Origin: Ailurus styani
Lineage: Eukaryota; Chordata; Mammalia; Carnivora; Ailuridae
DNA: 64,000 nt
Reading direction: 5' to 3'
Assembly: GCA_002007465.1 (NCBI GenBank)
Contig: LNAC01000039.1
Location: 186,001 to 250,000, forward strand
Within the stretch, counting starts at the first letter, position 1. Every line of letters starts with the position of its first letter. Made by a program: the position numbers and the translations under genes. Below, piece by piece: positions 25,868-37,482 of this stretch. A model generated the notes under the pieces. The model had not been told where the DNA came from and ran no database searches. It saw only the letters and a program-made list of their open reading frames with translations.

Positions 25868-25975
<108 letters not shown>

Positions 25976-26039
25976 CTAAAAAAAAAAAAAGGAAAAAATT
26001 ATCTAGGTTTAAAAAAATGTTCCTAATGGAAAACTTATT

Positions 26040-26815
26040 TCCTCTACATACCAGTCTGATACTAAATGTGTGGGTCTTCCACACCAAGCAATTCTCCAAC
26101 TTTCTGTGAACACCAACTGTCATACAATTTGATTCAGTTCCGACACTAACTCCCCAGAGTTAACACAGACCCCACAGGTTAAAAGCTCAGTCTCATAAAA
26201 GTGCCCCCACTTTAGAAACCATTCACAAGTCCAGGCCACCCATACTTCTAACTAACCAGCTATATAGGTCAGGAGTTTCCATAAAACCCCCCTCAGGTTT
26301 GATAATCTGCTATTTGCTGTTTAGTAATAGCTCACAGAATTCAAGGAAACACTTCATTTATTATAAAGGATACAACTCAGGAACAGCCAAATGCAAGAGA
26401 TGCACAGGGTAAGGTATGTGGGAAGGGGCACAGAGCTTCCATGCCCTCTCTGAGCATGCCACCATCTCACAACTTTGATGTGTTCACCAACCCAGAAGCT
26501 CCCTGAGAACCCCCACTGTATACAGAGTTTTTATGGAAGTTCCATTACATAGGCATGATTGATTAAATTACTGGTCATTGATGACTGAATTCAATCTCCA
26601 GTCCCTCTCACCTTCCCAGGAGTCACATGATTAGCTTCCCAGGCAATAATCACCCATCCAAGAGCTATCAGAGGCTGCAAGCGACCAGCCATCTCATTAA
26701 TGTACAAAAAGACATTCTTATCACTCTGGAGATTCCAAGTACCTGAGAAGCTCTTGTGTCAGGAACTGAGATGAAGACCAATATATATTTCTCATAACAT
26801 CACAGTTCCTTTTAA
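26040..26815 (-). repeat. Old interspersed repeat, - copy of the family at 21603
   Basis: Read on the minus strand it gives CCTGACACAAGAGCTTCTCA, ATGACCAGTAATTTAATCAA, CATGCCTATGTAATGGAACT, TCTCAGGGAGCTTCTGGGTT, AGAGAGGGCATGGAAGCTCT, TTGGCTGTTCCTGAGTTGTA and CCTTTATAATAAATGAAG, the order of a widespread mammalian repeat. Shares segments with 21603-22250. Confidence 0.55.
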
Positions 26816-26828
26816 AGATCATATTCTT

Positions 26829-27036
26829 GGGCGCCTGGGTGGCTCAGTGGGTTAAAGCCTCTGCTTTCGGCTCAGGTCATGATCTCAGCGTCCTGGGATC
26901 GAGGCCCACATCGGGCTCTCTGCTCGGCAGGGAGCCTGCTTCCTCCTCTCCCTGTCTCTCTGCCTGCCTCTCTGTCTACTTGTAATCTCTCTCTCTGTGT
27001 CAAATAAATAAATAAAATCTTTAAAAAAAAAAGATG
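26829..27036 (+). mobile_element. Can-SINE (young) beside the exon at 27187
   Basis: Head GGGCGCCTGGGTGGCTCAGT to A tail. Duplication 'tttaaagatcatattctt' at 26811-26828 and 27037-27054. It ends about 150 bp from the donor of exon 27187-27283. Confidence 0.95.
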
Positions 27037-27177
27037 TTTAAAGATCATATTCTTTTAAAAAAAATCATATTCTTTAAAGAATAAGTATCTTTGCATCCAC
27101 CCTCTCATCTGAGGAAAAAAGGTGATTTTACCAGTCTCTGTTTCTATTATAAAGTAAAGGGGCAAGAATATACATTA

Positions 27178-27321
<144 letters not shown>

Positions 27322-27662
27322 TTAATTTAAAGTCTTTCTCTATGAATTATGGACCATCAATACGAATCAACAGAAAACTAACAATTTTTAAAAACTGAGA
27401 GGACGATCTGAATTACATCCTCAACATTCAGGAAAACATTTCCCAATGTTAAATCATACCTTCACCACATAGATAAGAAACGGACCTATTCAATCTTAGA
27501 ATTAAAACTTAGGACACATTACCTTTAATAAATCATAATATTTGGGGTAAGCAGCTACTACTCAGGCCTACGCTGCATTTTTTTCTTTCAATCATTTCCA
27601 ACCCTCTTCCTACCACACCCATCCAAGTCGTTAGGCTTAAGTCAAAAAAAACCTCAATATTC

Positions 27663-27869
27663 TTTTTTTTTAAAGAATTTTTTTTAAGATTTTATTTATT
27701 CATTTGACACAGAGAGAGAGATTACAAGTAGGCAGAGAGGCAGGCAGAGAGAGAGGAGAGAGGAGGAAGCAGGCTCCCCGCTGAGCAGAGAGCCNTCGAT
27801 CCCAGGACCCTGGGATCATGACCTGAGCCGAAGGCAGCGGCTTTAACCCACTGAGCCACCCAGGCGCCC
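27663..27869 (-). mobile_element. Can-SINE (young) containing an N
   Basis: T-rich start to CCACTGAGCCACCCAGGCGC. Duplication 'aaaaaaacctcaatattc' at about 27645-27662 and 27870-27887. The N at 27795 replaces about 20 bp of the element (the region that normally reads CGATGCGGGC). Confidence 0.94.
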
Positions 27870-28443
27870 AAAAAAACCTCAATATTCAAAACAAGATTAT
27901 ATTTTATGGTACTTTAATACTTGGCAAAAAAAATAAAAAGTAAGGAAGAAGAAAATATAAATATCAAAATAAGAGAATGGGGAAGGGTAGGGATTAATTA
28001 CCCAAAAATACTATATCTAGATTTCAACCTTCATTTTATCAAGTCACTCAGTTTGGTTTCTGTTGACAGCTATTTAATCTGATCTAGAATAAACAATGCT
28101 CTTATCCACATGCCCATTCTATTTGTTCTCTTTCTAGTAGGAGTAAAATTAGTAACCACCATTCTTTCAGCTAGGAGGAAGCTAATTTGGGGACAGTAAC
28201 CACTAGACTCTAGGTCTCATTATTCAGTGAGCTAACCTGATCCAAGATACTCAAGATAATAAAAAATAAATTTACAGTCCACAGACACTACAGTTTAAAG
28301 ATAATTTTACAAAACGCCCAAGGAAATCATATTGTTTCGAAGAGTATCTGATCAAAAATTTCTGTTCTGTAAATGACAAAAGCTACTAACTCAAGCACAG
28401 GTGAAACTAGAACTCAGAACCCTGTCTTCCATAACAAGACTTT

Positions 28444-28638
28444 TTTTAAAAAAAGATTTTATTTATTTATTTAACAGAGAGAGAGAGATTACAAGTAGGC
28501 AGAGAGGCAGGCAGAGAGAGAGGAGGGAAGCAGGCTTCCTGCTGAGCAGAGCCCCATGCAGGGCTCGATCCCAGGACCCTGAGATCATGACCTGAGCCAA
28601 AGGCAGAGGCTTAACCCACTGAGCCACCCAGGCACCCC
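28444..28638 (-). mobile_element. Can-SINE (young)
   Basis: TTTTAAAAAAAGATTTTATT to CCACTGAGCCACCCAGGCAC. Duplication 'aacaagact(c)tt' at 28433-28443 and 28639-28650. Confidence 0.92.
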
Positions 28639-28946
28639 AACAAGACTCTTTCTACAATACCATTACACCCAAACCGGTATGTCATTTCCCAAAGGGAAAG
28701 ACACAGATTTCTCAGAAAGTTAAAAAAAAAAAAAACCCTACTTATTCTTTTCCACAAAATGACACTGTATAATTTATAATCAAATGGCATGAAACAATTT
28801 AAAATTTTTTAAATTTAATAAACCCTACTATAAATTTGATGGCCGATACTATAGATATATTTCTCTCTCAATACTTTATTGTAATACTGACTACTTAGCT
28901 TAATAGAAGTATCAAGAGGCCAAAAATGACTTAAGAACAATATCTA

Positions 28947-29158
28947 GGGTGCCTGGGTGGCTCAGTGGGTTAAAGCCTCTGCTTTCGGCTCAGGTCATGA
29001 TCTCAGCGTCCTGGGATCGAGGCCCGCATCGGGCTCTCTGCTCAGCAGGGAGCCTGCTTCCTCCTCTCCTTGTCTCTCTGCCTGCCTCTCTGCCTACTTG
29101 TGATCTCTCTCTCTCTCTGTGTCAAATAAATAAATAAAATCTTAAAAAAAAAAAAAAA
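28947..29158 (+). mobile_element. Can-SINE (young) with perfect target duplication
   Basis: Head GGGTGCCTGGGTGGCTCAGT, long A tail. Duplication 'aagaacaatatcta' at 28933-28946 and 29159-29172. Confidence 0.95.
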
Positions 29159-29395
29159 AAGAACAATATCTAATTTATTCCAGAAAAAGAAGAAACCAAG
29201 TTATTCATCAATCTCTCCAAAAGCAACAGTAAACAGTTTTATAATTGCACATCAAGAAAAGTACTTGACATTAATTTATGTAGAGAGACAGTGGTATCTT
29301 TGCTACTACCCTTGGTTCTGAAAAACCCAAATTTGCAAGGCTAATCTGTTCAATTTTAATGACATTTCTTCTATAATTATTTAATATCCATGTGT

Positions 29396-29500
29396 CCAAT
29401 CTTTCCAATTAAATTATGAACTTCTTCACAATATATTTGTTCTATAGCACCAAGCATGGTAGTTAGCTTATAACATGCATTCAATACATATGTTGAATTA
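29396..29500 (+). repeat. L2 3' end
   Basis: AAATTATGAACTTCTTCACA, ATAGCACCAAGCATGGTAGT and CATTCAATACATATGTTGAA match the L2 3' UTR in sense orientation. Confidence 0.5.
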
Positions 29501-29606
29501 TATTATAGTTTTTAACTTCAGGTACCATTCATTTGACAAATAAGCATTAAATAAGGTAGTGTACTACAGAAAGTTAACAAAAAAAAGACCTGAATCACAG
29601 TTTATT

Positions 29607-29822
29607 TAGGATCTACTAAATAACAAGCATAATGCTCACTTCTTTGCACAAAATCTGACTTAATCCTGATACTAACACAAAATAAGAATTCATTCTACTT
29701 TTCCATTGAAAAAACCATGACTTGAGAAAACTCTGGAGTTACTCAAGACCATGGTTACATGACAGAGCAGAATTTGCATCTAGGTCAGCCTGATTACAAA
29801 ATCTTTCATCTATATATTATTC
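29607..29822 (-). repeat. MIR fossil SINE
   Basis: Reverse MIR order with CAAGCATAATGCTCACTTCT, CTGACTTAATCCTGATACTA and GACAGAGCAGAATTTGCATC. Confidence 0.55.
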
Positions 29823-30251
29823 CACCAAGATGAATAAACAGAGTTTGCCCTCAAAGAGTAAACAATTTATTACTCAAGGAAATATGGTACAAGGTGCAAG
29901 GGGATATATGCTATGAGAAAAATACAATGGGGATCACACACAGTGGACAGACAAGATCACCATGTACAAATGGGACATTGTTGAATATATGCGGTTTTCA
30001 AAAAGTCTCTAAGTAATTTTATTTATCATATACAGCAGAAAGGACAATTAATATGAAAGAATAAAAATACCACTTTGACATTTTAGAAAACTGGAGTAAT
30101 TTGTAAAACTACATTAAAATCACATCTATGATCAGGTAACATTTCATTTAAAAAAAAAAAACAAGAGCTAAAAATATACAAAATCTGCATAACCTGATTA
30201 GGGCTTCAGGTGACTCACCTACAATATTGCACGACATTAAGACTAACCTAT

Positions 30252-30468
30252 GGGCGCCTGGGTGGCTCAGTGGGTTAAAGCCGCTGCCTTCGGCTCAGGT
30301 CATGATCCCAGAGTCCTAGGATCGAGGCCCACATCGGGCTCTCTGCTCGGCGGGCAGCCTGCTTCCTCCTCTCTCCTCTCTCTCTGCCTGCCTCTCTGCC
30401 TACTTGTAATCTCTCTCTCTGTGTCAAATGAATAAATAAAATCTAAAAAANAAAAAAAAAAAAAAAAA
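30252..30468 (+). mobile_element. Can-SINE (young) with long A tail and an N
   Basis: Head GGGCGCCTGGGTGGCTCAGT. Duplication 'aagactaacctat' at 30239-30251 and 30469-30481. The tail has an N at 30451, so the true A-tail length is not resolved. Confidence 0.95.
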
Positions 30469-30678
30469 AAGACTAACCTATAACAAACTGCTCAGAGTGT
30501 TGCATAAAAGATTTTTCAGTTCAAATAACTGTAAAAATTTGCTCAAAGAGCAAGTATTCTTTACAATTCAACTATTTTTTTTTAAATATTGATTGAGGTA
30601 ATAGCCCCTTCAAGGAAATGCCAAAGCATTTTCTGGAAACTAAGTTGGCAAAGATTTAATAAGAAAGCTCTAGTACTA

Positions 30679-30897
30679 GGGCACCCCTGGGTGGCACAGT
30701 CATTAAGCATCTGCCTTCAGCTCAGGTCACAATCCCAGGGTTCCCTGCTCAGTGGGAAGCCTGTTTCTCCCTCTCACACGCCCCCTCACCCCCCGCTTAT
30801 GTTCCCTCTCTCCTTGGCACACGTGCTCTCTCTCTCTCTCTCTCTCTGTCAAATAAATAAAAGGAAAGAAAGGAAGAAAGCAAGCAAGCAAGCAAGC
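30679..30897 (+). mobile_element. Can-SINE with (CAAG) tail
   Basis: Head GGGCACCCCTGGGTGGCACA, CT run near 30828-30848, tail ending in caagcaagcaagcaagc. Approximate duplication 'aagctctagtact' / 'aagctatagtact'. Confidence 0.9.
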
Positions 30898-30936
30898 AAG
30901 CTATAGTACTTCTAACGCACTTAAAAGTGATTTTTC

Positions 30937-31118
30937 GGGCGCCTGGGTGGCTCAGTGGGTTAAAGCCTCTGCCTTCGGCTCAGGTCATGATCTCAGGGTC
31001 CTGGGATCGAGGCCCGCCTCTGGCTCTCTGCTCAGCACGGAGCCTGCTTCCTCCTCTCTCTCTGCCTACTTGTAATCTCTCTGTGTCAAATAAATAAATA
31101 AAATCTTAAAAAAATTAA
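30937..31118 (+). mobile_element. Can-SINE (young) with perfect target duplication
   Basis: Head GGGCGCCTGGGTGGCTCAGT; short CT region. Duplication 'aaaagtgatttttc' at 30923-30936 and 31119-31132. Confidence 0.95.
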
Positions 31119-31544
31119 AAAAGTGATTTTTCAAGCACTTTTCAGTCTCCCAATTTTTGGCTTTCAAGCAATTACGATCTGAAAACATGGCTAAAGCGCA
31201 TATAGTACATATACTGCAGTATTTTTTGGATCAACTTATAAAACAGACCATATTTTCTAATGGTCTTTCCTACTCTAAAGTTTACAATTTTGAGTCTTTG
31301 GCCTGTTTTATACGGCTATGATTGTGAATTGAAAGGAGCTGTCTGGCAGTAGCCACAAATCCATGTACAGATTCACACCTTTTTCTATTTCTCTATTGCA
31401 CATGTCTACAATTACACAAACATCTCACTAATTTACTGTATCTATACAATGCCAGCTAAACCTCATTTTTTCTAATAGAAAAAAATTTAGTTAACCCAGA
31501 TACAGAAAATACACATCCAAACCTTTATTTAAATAACTCAGTTT

Positions 31545-31739
31545 GGGCGCCTGGGTGGCTCAGTGGGTTAAAGCCGCTGCCTTCGGCTCAGGTCATGATC
31601 CCAGGGTCCTGGGATCGAGGCCCGTATCGGGCTCTCTGCTCGGCAGGGAGCCTGCTTTCTCCTCTCTCTCTGCCTGCCTCTCTGCCTACTTGTAATCTCT
31701 CTCTCTGTGTCAAATGAATAAATAAAATCTTTAAAAAAA
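31545..31739 (+). mobile_element. Can-SINE (young)
   Basis: Head GGGCGCCTGGGTGGCTCAGT, 'ccgctgccttcgg' body, A tail. Duplication 'aaataactcagtt' at 31531-31543 and about 31739-31752. Confidence 0.95.
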
Positions 31740-31838
31740 AAATAACTCAGTTAAGGGAATTGGAAGCATACAACTGAAAATAAAACCAATCAAGCAATTT
31801 AAGGACTTGAGGCATTTGTAAATACTATAAAAGTCCTA

Positions 31839-32272
31839 GGGGTGCCTGGGTGGTGCAGCCGGATAAGCAACCAACTCTTGGTTTGGCTCAGCTCATGATC
31901 TCAGGGTCCTGGGATCAAGCCCTGGATCAGGCTCTGCACTGAGTGCAGAGTCTGCTTAAAACTCTTTATCCCTCCAGGCACCTGGGTGGCTCAAGTCGGT
32001 TAAGCATTAAGCTTCTGCCTTAGGCTCAGGTCATGATCCTGGCATCCTAGGATCAAGCCCCACATCAGGCTACCTCCTCAGTGAGGAGTCTGTTTCTCCT
32101 TCTCCCTCTCCCCCTGCTCGAGCTCTCTCTCACTCTCAAATAATTAAATAAAATCTTAAAAAAAAAAAAAAAAGACTCTCCGTCCCTCTCCCTCTGCCCC
32201 TCCCCTCCATGCACTCACACAGACTCTCTTTCTCTAAAATAAATAAATAAACCTTAAAAAAGGAAAAAAAAA
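31839..32272 (+). mobile_element. Older Can-SINE interrupted by another
   Basis: The outer element runs 31839-31974 (head GGGGTGCCTGGGTGGTGCAG) and resumes at about 32174-32272 (CT-rich region, AAATAAATAAATAAACC, A tail). Its flank 'aaaagtccta' recurs at 32270-32282. Confidence 0.85.
31976..32173 (+). mobile_element. Can-SINE nested in the element at 31839
   Basis: Head GGCACCTGGGTGGCTCAAGT, full body, AAATAATTAAATAAAATC and A tail, lying in the CT-rich region of the outer SINE. Confidence 0.88.
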
Positions 32273-32288
32273 AAAAGTCCTAAAAATA

Positions 32289-32658
32289 AGGGTACCTGGG
32301 TGGCTGAGTCAGTTGAGTATCTGATTCTTGATAGCAGCTTAGGTCATGACCTCTAGGTCATGAGATCAAGCCCTGCATCAGGCTCCATGCTGGACCTGGA
32401 GACTACTTAGGATTCTCTCTCCTGGGCACCTGGGTGGCTCAGTCAGTTAAGCTTCTGCCTTTGGCATAGGTCATGATCCCAGGGTTCTGGGATAGAGTCC
32501 CATATCAGGCTCCCTGTTCAGCAGGCAATCTGCTTCTCCCTCTCCCTCTGTCCATCCTCCCCACTCACGTTCTCTCTCTTTCTCTCAAATAAACAAATAA
32601 TAATCTTAAAAACAAATAAAAGATTCTCTCTCCCCCTCTCCCTCTGCCCCCCTCTAAA
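32289..32658 (+). mobile_element. Second older Can-SINE interrupted by another
   Basis: Outer element 32289-32423 (GGGTACCTGGGTGGCTGAGT, GACTACTTAGGATTCTCTCT) resumes at 32620-32658 (AAGATTCTCTCTCCCC, CCTCTGCCCCCC). Confidence 0.82.
32424..32619 (+). mobile_element. Can-SINE nested in the element at 32289
   Basis: Head GGGCACCTGGGTGGCTCAGT to AAATAAACAAATAATAATC and tail. 'gattctctctcc' on both sides (32410-32422 and 32623-32635) is its target duplication. Confidence 0.87.
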
Positions 32659-33036
32659 AAAGGAGTCCTAGAAACAAAGCTGTCTAAAAATGGCGGGATG
32701 GGGGAAGAATCATTGTGTGCCTATAGTACGCATGAAAGAAAGCTAATGAATTAGGTCTTGTGCAAAATAACTAGAGGAAAAAAGTGGCTGGGAAATAGTT
32801 CCTGTCATAATTTTAGGTCAAAATCAGTTTGAAAATGACTGACTCACAGAAGCCTTACATAATTAAATATGGGTCAGAATGAGAACCTAAGTATCACAAA
32901 GAAAAGAAAAAAAGAAAAGGTCTGTATGGTGAAAAAAGAATCCTACTTCTCAGAATGAAAATCTTGCATAGCAATAAAACTGACTGAGGACAACTATACG
33001 TTGTGTTCACTGAGGAGCAGAGAAGTGTGCTACAGT

Positions 33037-33250
33037 TTAGTAGGCATTTATTAAGTGCAAAATACTCTGCCAGATGCTTTCTATAAGCCATCTCATTTAA
33101 TTCTCACTATAGTCCCACAAGCCAAATAGCAGCACTTTCATTTCCTAAACAAAGAAACAAAAGCTTCAGAGGTCAAGAAACTTGACTGAAGTTGCATAGT
33201 TTTTGAGCTGAGATTTGAACCCTGCTTCCAAGGATCCTTCTTCTATATAT
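33037..33250 (-). repeat. MIR fossil SINE, nearly full length
   Basis: Reverse MIR order: GGCATTTATTAAGTGCAAAA, TCTCATTTAATTCTCACTAT, GAAACAAAAGCTTCAGAGGT, TGAGATTTGAACCCTGCTTC. Confidence 0.75.
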
Positions 33251-33552
33251 CTCAATACTTTTTGAATGTAATTCAAAATTTTTTAAAAAGCTTATGATGA
33301 TATATCTAGTAATAATACCTCTCAACCAATAGAAATTTACATTAAGTTTTTTTTAAAACTTAAAACTTTAAGATAAAGATAAACTTAAGATAAACAAGAT
33401 AAACTTTATCTTTAAACTTAACTTTATAGGGTCAACTTGTTCTGTTTCCCACATTCCTTTCCATTTATGAGAATACACTGGGAATAATTTATATGTTTAG
33501 TGTATACCTATATCTAGATATCACAAATCAAATTAAAAGTATGCCTGCAACA

Positions 33553-33845
33553 AATACCATATGATTTCACTCACATGTGGAATTTAAGAAACAACACAGA
33601 TAAACAAATGGCGGAGGGAAGAGAGGAAAACAAACCGTAAGAGACTTAAAGATGGAGAAAAAACAGGGTGGATGGAGGGAGGTGGGTGGGGGATGGACTA
33701 GATGGCTGATGGATACTATTAAGAGGGCACTTGTTGTGTTGAGCACTGGGTGTTGTATATAAATGATGAATCACTGAATTCTACTCCTGAAATCAATATT
33801 GTGCTGTATGTTAACTAACTAGAATTTAAATAAAAATTAAAGAAA
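33553..33845 (+). mobile_element. 5'-truncated L1 (carnivore, fairly young)
   Basis: ACCATATGATTTCACTCACA, GTGGAATTTAAGAAACAACA, GAGCACTGGGTGTTGTATAT, ATGTTAACTAACTAGAATTT, A tail: the L1 3' UTR in + orientation. Imperfect duplication 'aaaagtatgcctgcaac' (33536-33552) / 'aaagtctgcctacaa' (33846-33862). Confidence 0.9.
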
Positions 33846-33995
33846 AAAAGTCTGCCTACAAATGAACCATGTTCCATATCTATCATCCTGGTACAATGAT
33901 AAAGTTCTTTTCTCGTTTCAATTTTAATCAGACTTGCCTAACTATCTCTGTTCAAAGAAATCTAAAATTTGCTAGGATAAAAGTTAATGATGGGA

Positions 33996-34110
33996 GGGGC
34001 GCTTGGCTAAGTCGGTGAAGCATGCAACTCTTGATCTTGGGGTTGTGAATCTGAGCCCCCTGTGGGGTGTAGAGATTACTTAAAAATAAAATCTTTAAAA
34101 AATTAAAGAA
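33996..34110 (+). mobile_element. Short old-type Can-SINE
   Basis: GGGGCGCTTGGCTAAGTCGG, GATCTTGGGGTTGTGAATCT, GGGTGTAGAGATTACTTAAA, AATAAAATC. Flanked by 'aaaagttaatgatggga' / 'aaaagttgatggga'. Confidence 0.88.
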
Positions 34111-34456
34111 ATAAAAGTTGATGGGAATATAATACTAACAGAAAGTACTTCTAAAAAACTTTTACCATATCTCTATGCTCTGACTAACTATAAGACTATC
34201 CACATTCTGCATAACACTAATATACCTATATTTAACTATTATACATGCCGTTATGTTATAGAAGATAATTCTCAAACATGTAATTACAGCAATTCATTCC
34301 TTCAAAAACATTTACTAAGCATTTAAATGCAAAGCACTGTAACCACACATTGAATATAAAGTGGTGAATAAAATTCTTGCTTTTACTGAGCTTTAGGTTT
34401 AGTAAGAGAGATATACTATAAACAAGTAAATAAACAATTACAAAATACAAAGTGCT

Positions 34457-34601
34457 GGGTGCGCCTGGGTGGCTCAGTCAGTTAAGCTTAATCGTTGGAC
34501 TCTTTATCTTAAGCTCAGGTCTTGATTTCAGGGTCATGAGGTGGAGCCCTGTGCCGGGGCTCCAGGCTGGGCAGGGAGACTACTTAAAAAAAAAAAAGAA
34601 A
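34457..34601 (+). mobile_element. Can-SINE, CT-rich region missing
   Basis: GGGTGCGCCTGGGTGGCTCA, TCAGGTCTTGATTTCAGGGT, then GGGAGACTACTTAAAAAAAA. A shortened element. Confidence 0.85.
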
Positions 34602-34970
34602 AAAGAAATGACTGTGATGCTTCTGTGAAAGAAAATTTGGGGAGAAGCCTACTCAGACTGGTCAAGAATTTGCCTCCCTAAAAAGTAACAATTAAGCAGC
34701 AACATAAAGAAACAATCAGCCACATAAAAAGCCAAGGTATGAGCATTTCAGGGAAAACAAACAGTATGCAGAAAAGCCTACTGTAAACACTCCCTTGCAT
34801 TTGGTGAACTCAGAGACAGCCAAGGTGACAGAAGCACAGTGAGCTAAGCCAGGGTCAGACCATGCAGGTCTCATAGGCAAAGGAAGAGTATGTATTTTAT
34901 TTGAAATGTAACAGAGACACTGATAAGTTTTAAATACAATGTTTAAACACAAAGTGACAAAAGCTGATCT

Positions 34971-35155
34971 TTTTTTTTTTAAGATTTATTTTGAAAGGTG
35001 GGGCAGAGGGAGAGAAAGAGAGAGAAAGAATCCCATGCAGACTCCCTACCAAGCAGGGAGCCCAGCTCAGGGCTCAATCCCACAACCATGAGACCATGAC
35101 CTGAGACGAAATCAAGGGTCAGATGCTCAACTGTCTGAGTCACTTCAAGTGCCCG
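34971..35155 (-). mobile_element. Can-SINE (older)
   Basis: TTTTTTTTTTAAGATTTATT, GA-rich region, then ACTGTCTGAGTCACTTCAAG and TGCCC at the head. Confidence 0.85.
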
Positions 35156-36149
35156 ATTCATTTTTCTTTAAAAGATCACTCTGGCTGCTGAAGAAAGGAT
35201 AGATGGGAAGGAAACAACAGAGAAATCAGGGAGACCAGTTAAGAGATGACTGCAACACTCTAGACAAGCACTAACAACATTAACTAAAGTCATTTCAGTG
35301 GGAGTTGGAGAGAAGTTAGGAAATTCAAAATATAATCTGAAGGTGGAATTTATAGAACTTATTAATAAATTCCAAGTTCAAGGTCAGAGAGAGACAGAGA
35401 AATAAAAAAATAATGATCTAGTTTCTGTTTAAACAACTGAAAGGATAACAGTTCCAATGACTAAGATGAGAAAAGGCAGATGAAGAGTTTGAGAAAGAAA
35501 ATCAGAGGCTCTGTTTTGGGCATGCTGATATCTGATATTCTATAAGACTTTCAAGTGTTGATGTAAATCAGGCAGGTGGCCATCAAATCTGAAGCTTCAA
35601 AGAAAGGACTGATCTAGAGATAACCCTTCAAGATAGGATATGATTTCAGGGAATCAAACAATGACATTATTCATAAATTCAGGACGCCATGGAAAGAACT
35701 GGTTTTCTAGCCAAGCAAACAAAACATAAATATAATTTAAGAAAATGGCTGGATTCAGATAGCATATAGAAGTCTAGAGATCCAAAAGTCCTTATATTCT
35801 AATTCAAGGTCATTCAATGATGATTTGAAGCAGTCTAATAAAAGTAACATCAGAGACCCTAAAGAGAAGCTAAACAAGAATAAAAGTAGGTATTTTAGTC
35901 TAAAACAAACCTCCAGTAAAACGATGTATAACAAAAAAAAGGGTAAGAAAAAAGGAGCTTTCTGGATAACTCCGTATCTTCATTTAAGAGCCTACATAAA
36001 TATTGTACTTCATATAACCTAAACCAAAGACAAGAAACACCGGTTTACTGTAAACTACTTCTAATTGCAAACTACATTTATATAACATAATATGTATATA
36101 TGTGGGTGTGTAGGTACGGGGTGGAGAATGTGTATAATTATTACATTGT

Positions 36150-36255
36150 TAGCTCCTTATGGACAGGTTTATTACTGTATCAGTAATACCATAATATGGC
36201 ACACACTGAGTCCTAAATAAATGTTTGCTTATTACATGAATGAACAAATGAACAA
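36150..36255 (+). repeat. L2 3' end
   Basis: GCTCCTTATGGACAGGTTTA, GGCACACACTGAGTCCTAAA, TAAATGTTTGCTTATTACAT and GAATGAACAAATGAAC follow the L2 3' terminus. Confidence 0.6.
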
Positions 36256-36776
36256 AACGTATGCTTCAAGAAAATGAACCAAAATAGAAGTACAAAAATA
36301 ACTTAATGCATAATTTAATATCTAACAAGACAAATTCAAAGATTTTTTTTTAAAAGTCACAAATCCAAAGAAAGCAAACACATGGCTCTGGTCCAAGACA
36401 TACTTTATTTTATTTTATTTTTTTATTTTAAAGACCAATTTTATTAAAGCCTTAAAAACATACTTTAATAGCTCATCCCTCTGGAACTAACCTAGTACTT
36501 AACAAAGAAAACTATGGAAATTACTGAATTATAGAGACATCTTTTTTCATTACTTATTAAGTAATTAGCTAAAATTTTAAATAATCGAGTAAATCAAAAG
36601 CTCCCACCTATACCACATAAAAACACTGGCAATATAATAGAAAATGCTTTTCCTTGTGCAGTTAAGTGAGCACAGCATTTGTAGGAAAACAAGAGAACTT
36701 TAGAAAATATACAGAAATGCTTGTGTTTGGAAATGTAATATATTAATGAGAGCATCTTGAAATATAAAATATCCTA

Positions 36777-36917
<141 letters not shown>

Positions 36918-37284
36918 TTATCACAATTTAAATAGATATAAGGAATGCTCTTGCCACTACCTGAAATTTTAAAGTAGAACAAGTAGAAACATGACAATTA
37001 TGATGGCTGAACTACTTCAACTTTTCGGTTAGCTTTCTCGAAACAATGTATGTGGAATTATCAATGTAATATAACCTGTGTTAACCCAGGAAGGCTCTAG
37101 AAATCGATAACACATATAGCTACCAAGGACTTGAAAAAGGGCTAGAATAACTGAGAAACTGAATTTTTAATTGTATTTTATAATAATTAAGTTTAAATAG
37201 CCACATAAGGCTAGTGAAGTTGACAGTGCTACTCCAGATATTTTGAATTTAGAAACCAGAATTTTTGCCTGTAAAAACAAAATA

Positions 37285-37482
37285 GGGGCGCCTGGGTGGC
37301 TCAGTGGGTTAAGCCACTGTCTTCAGCTCAGGTCATGATCTCAGGGTCTTGGGATAAAGCCCCGAATCAGGCTCTCTGCTCAGCAGGGAGCCTGCTTCCC
37401 CCTCCCCCTCTGCCTGCCTCTCTGCCTACTTGTGATATCTCTCTCTCTCTCTGTCAAATTAATAAAATCTTTTAAAAATAAA
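37285..37482 (+). mobile_element. Can-SINE (young)
   Basis: GGGGCGCCTGGGTGGCTCAG to a tail with AAATAAATAAATA. About 430 bp upstream (transcript sense) of the exon at 36778-36860. Confidence 0.93.

Larger units (their letters stand above)
34250..35480 (+). repeat. Ancient interspersed repeat (unnamed), split by SINEs
   Basis: Pieces at 34280-34456, 34602-34970 and 35156-35480 read like one old mammalian repeat (TTCAAAAACATTTACTAAGC, GATCACTCTGGCTGCTGAAG, GGGAGACCAGTTAAGAGATG, GGGAGTTGGAGAGAAGTTAG). The family name escapes me. The 78-codon minus-strand frame at 34716-34952 lies in it and is not a gene. Confidence 0.45.
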
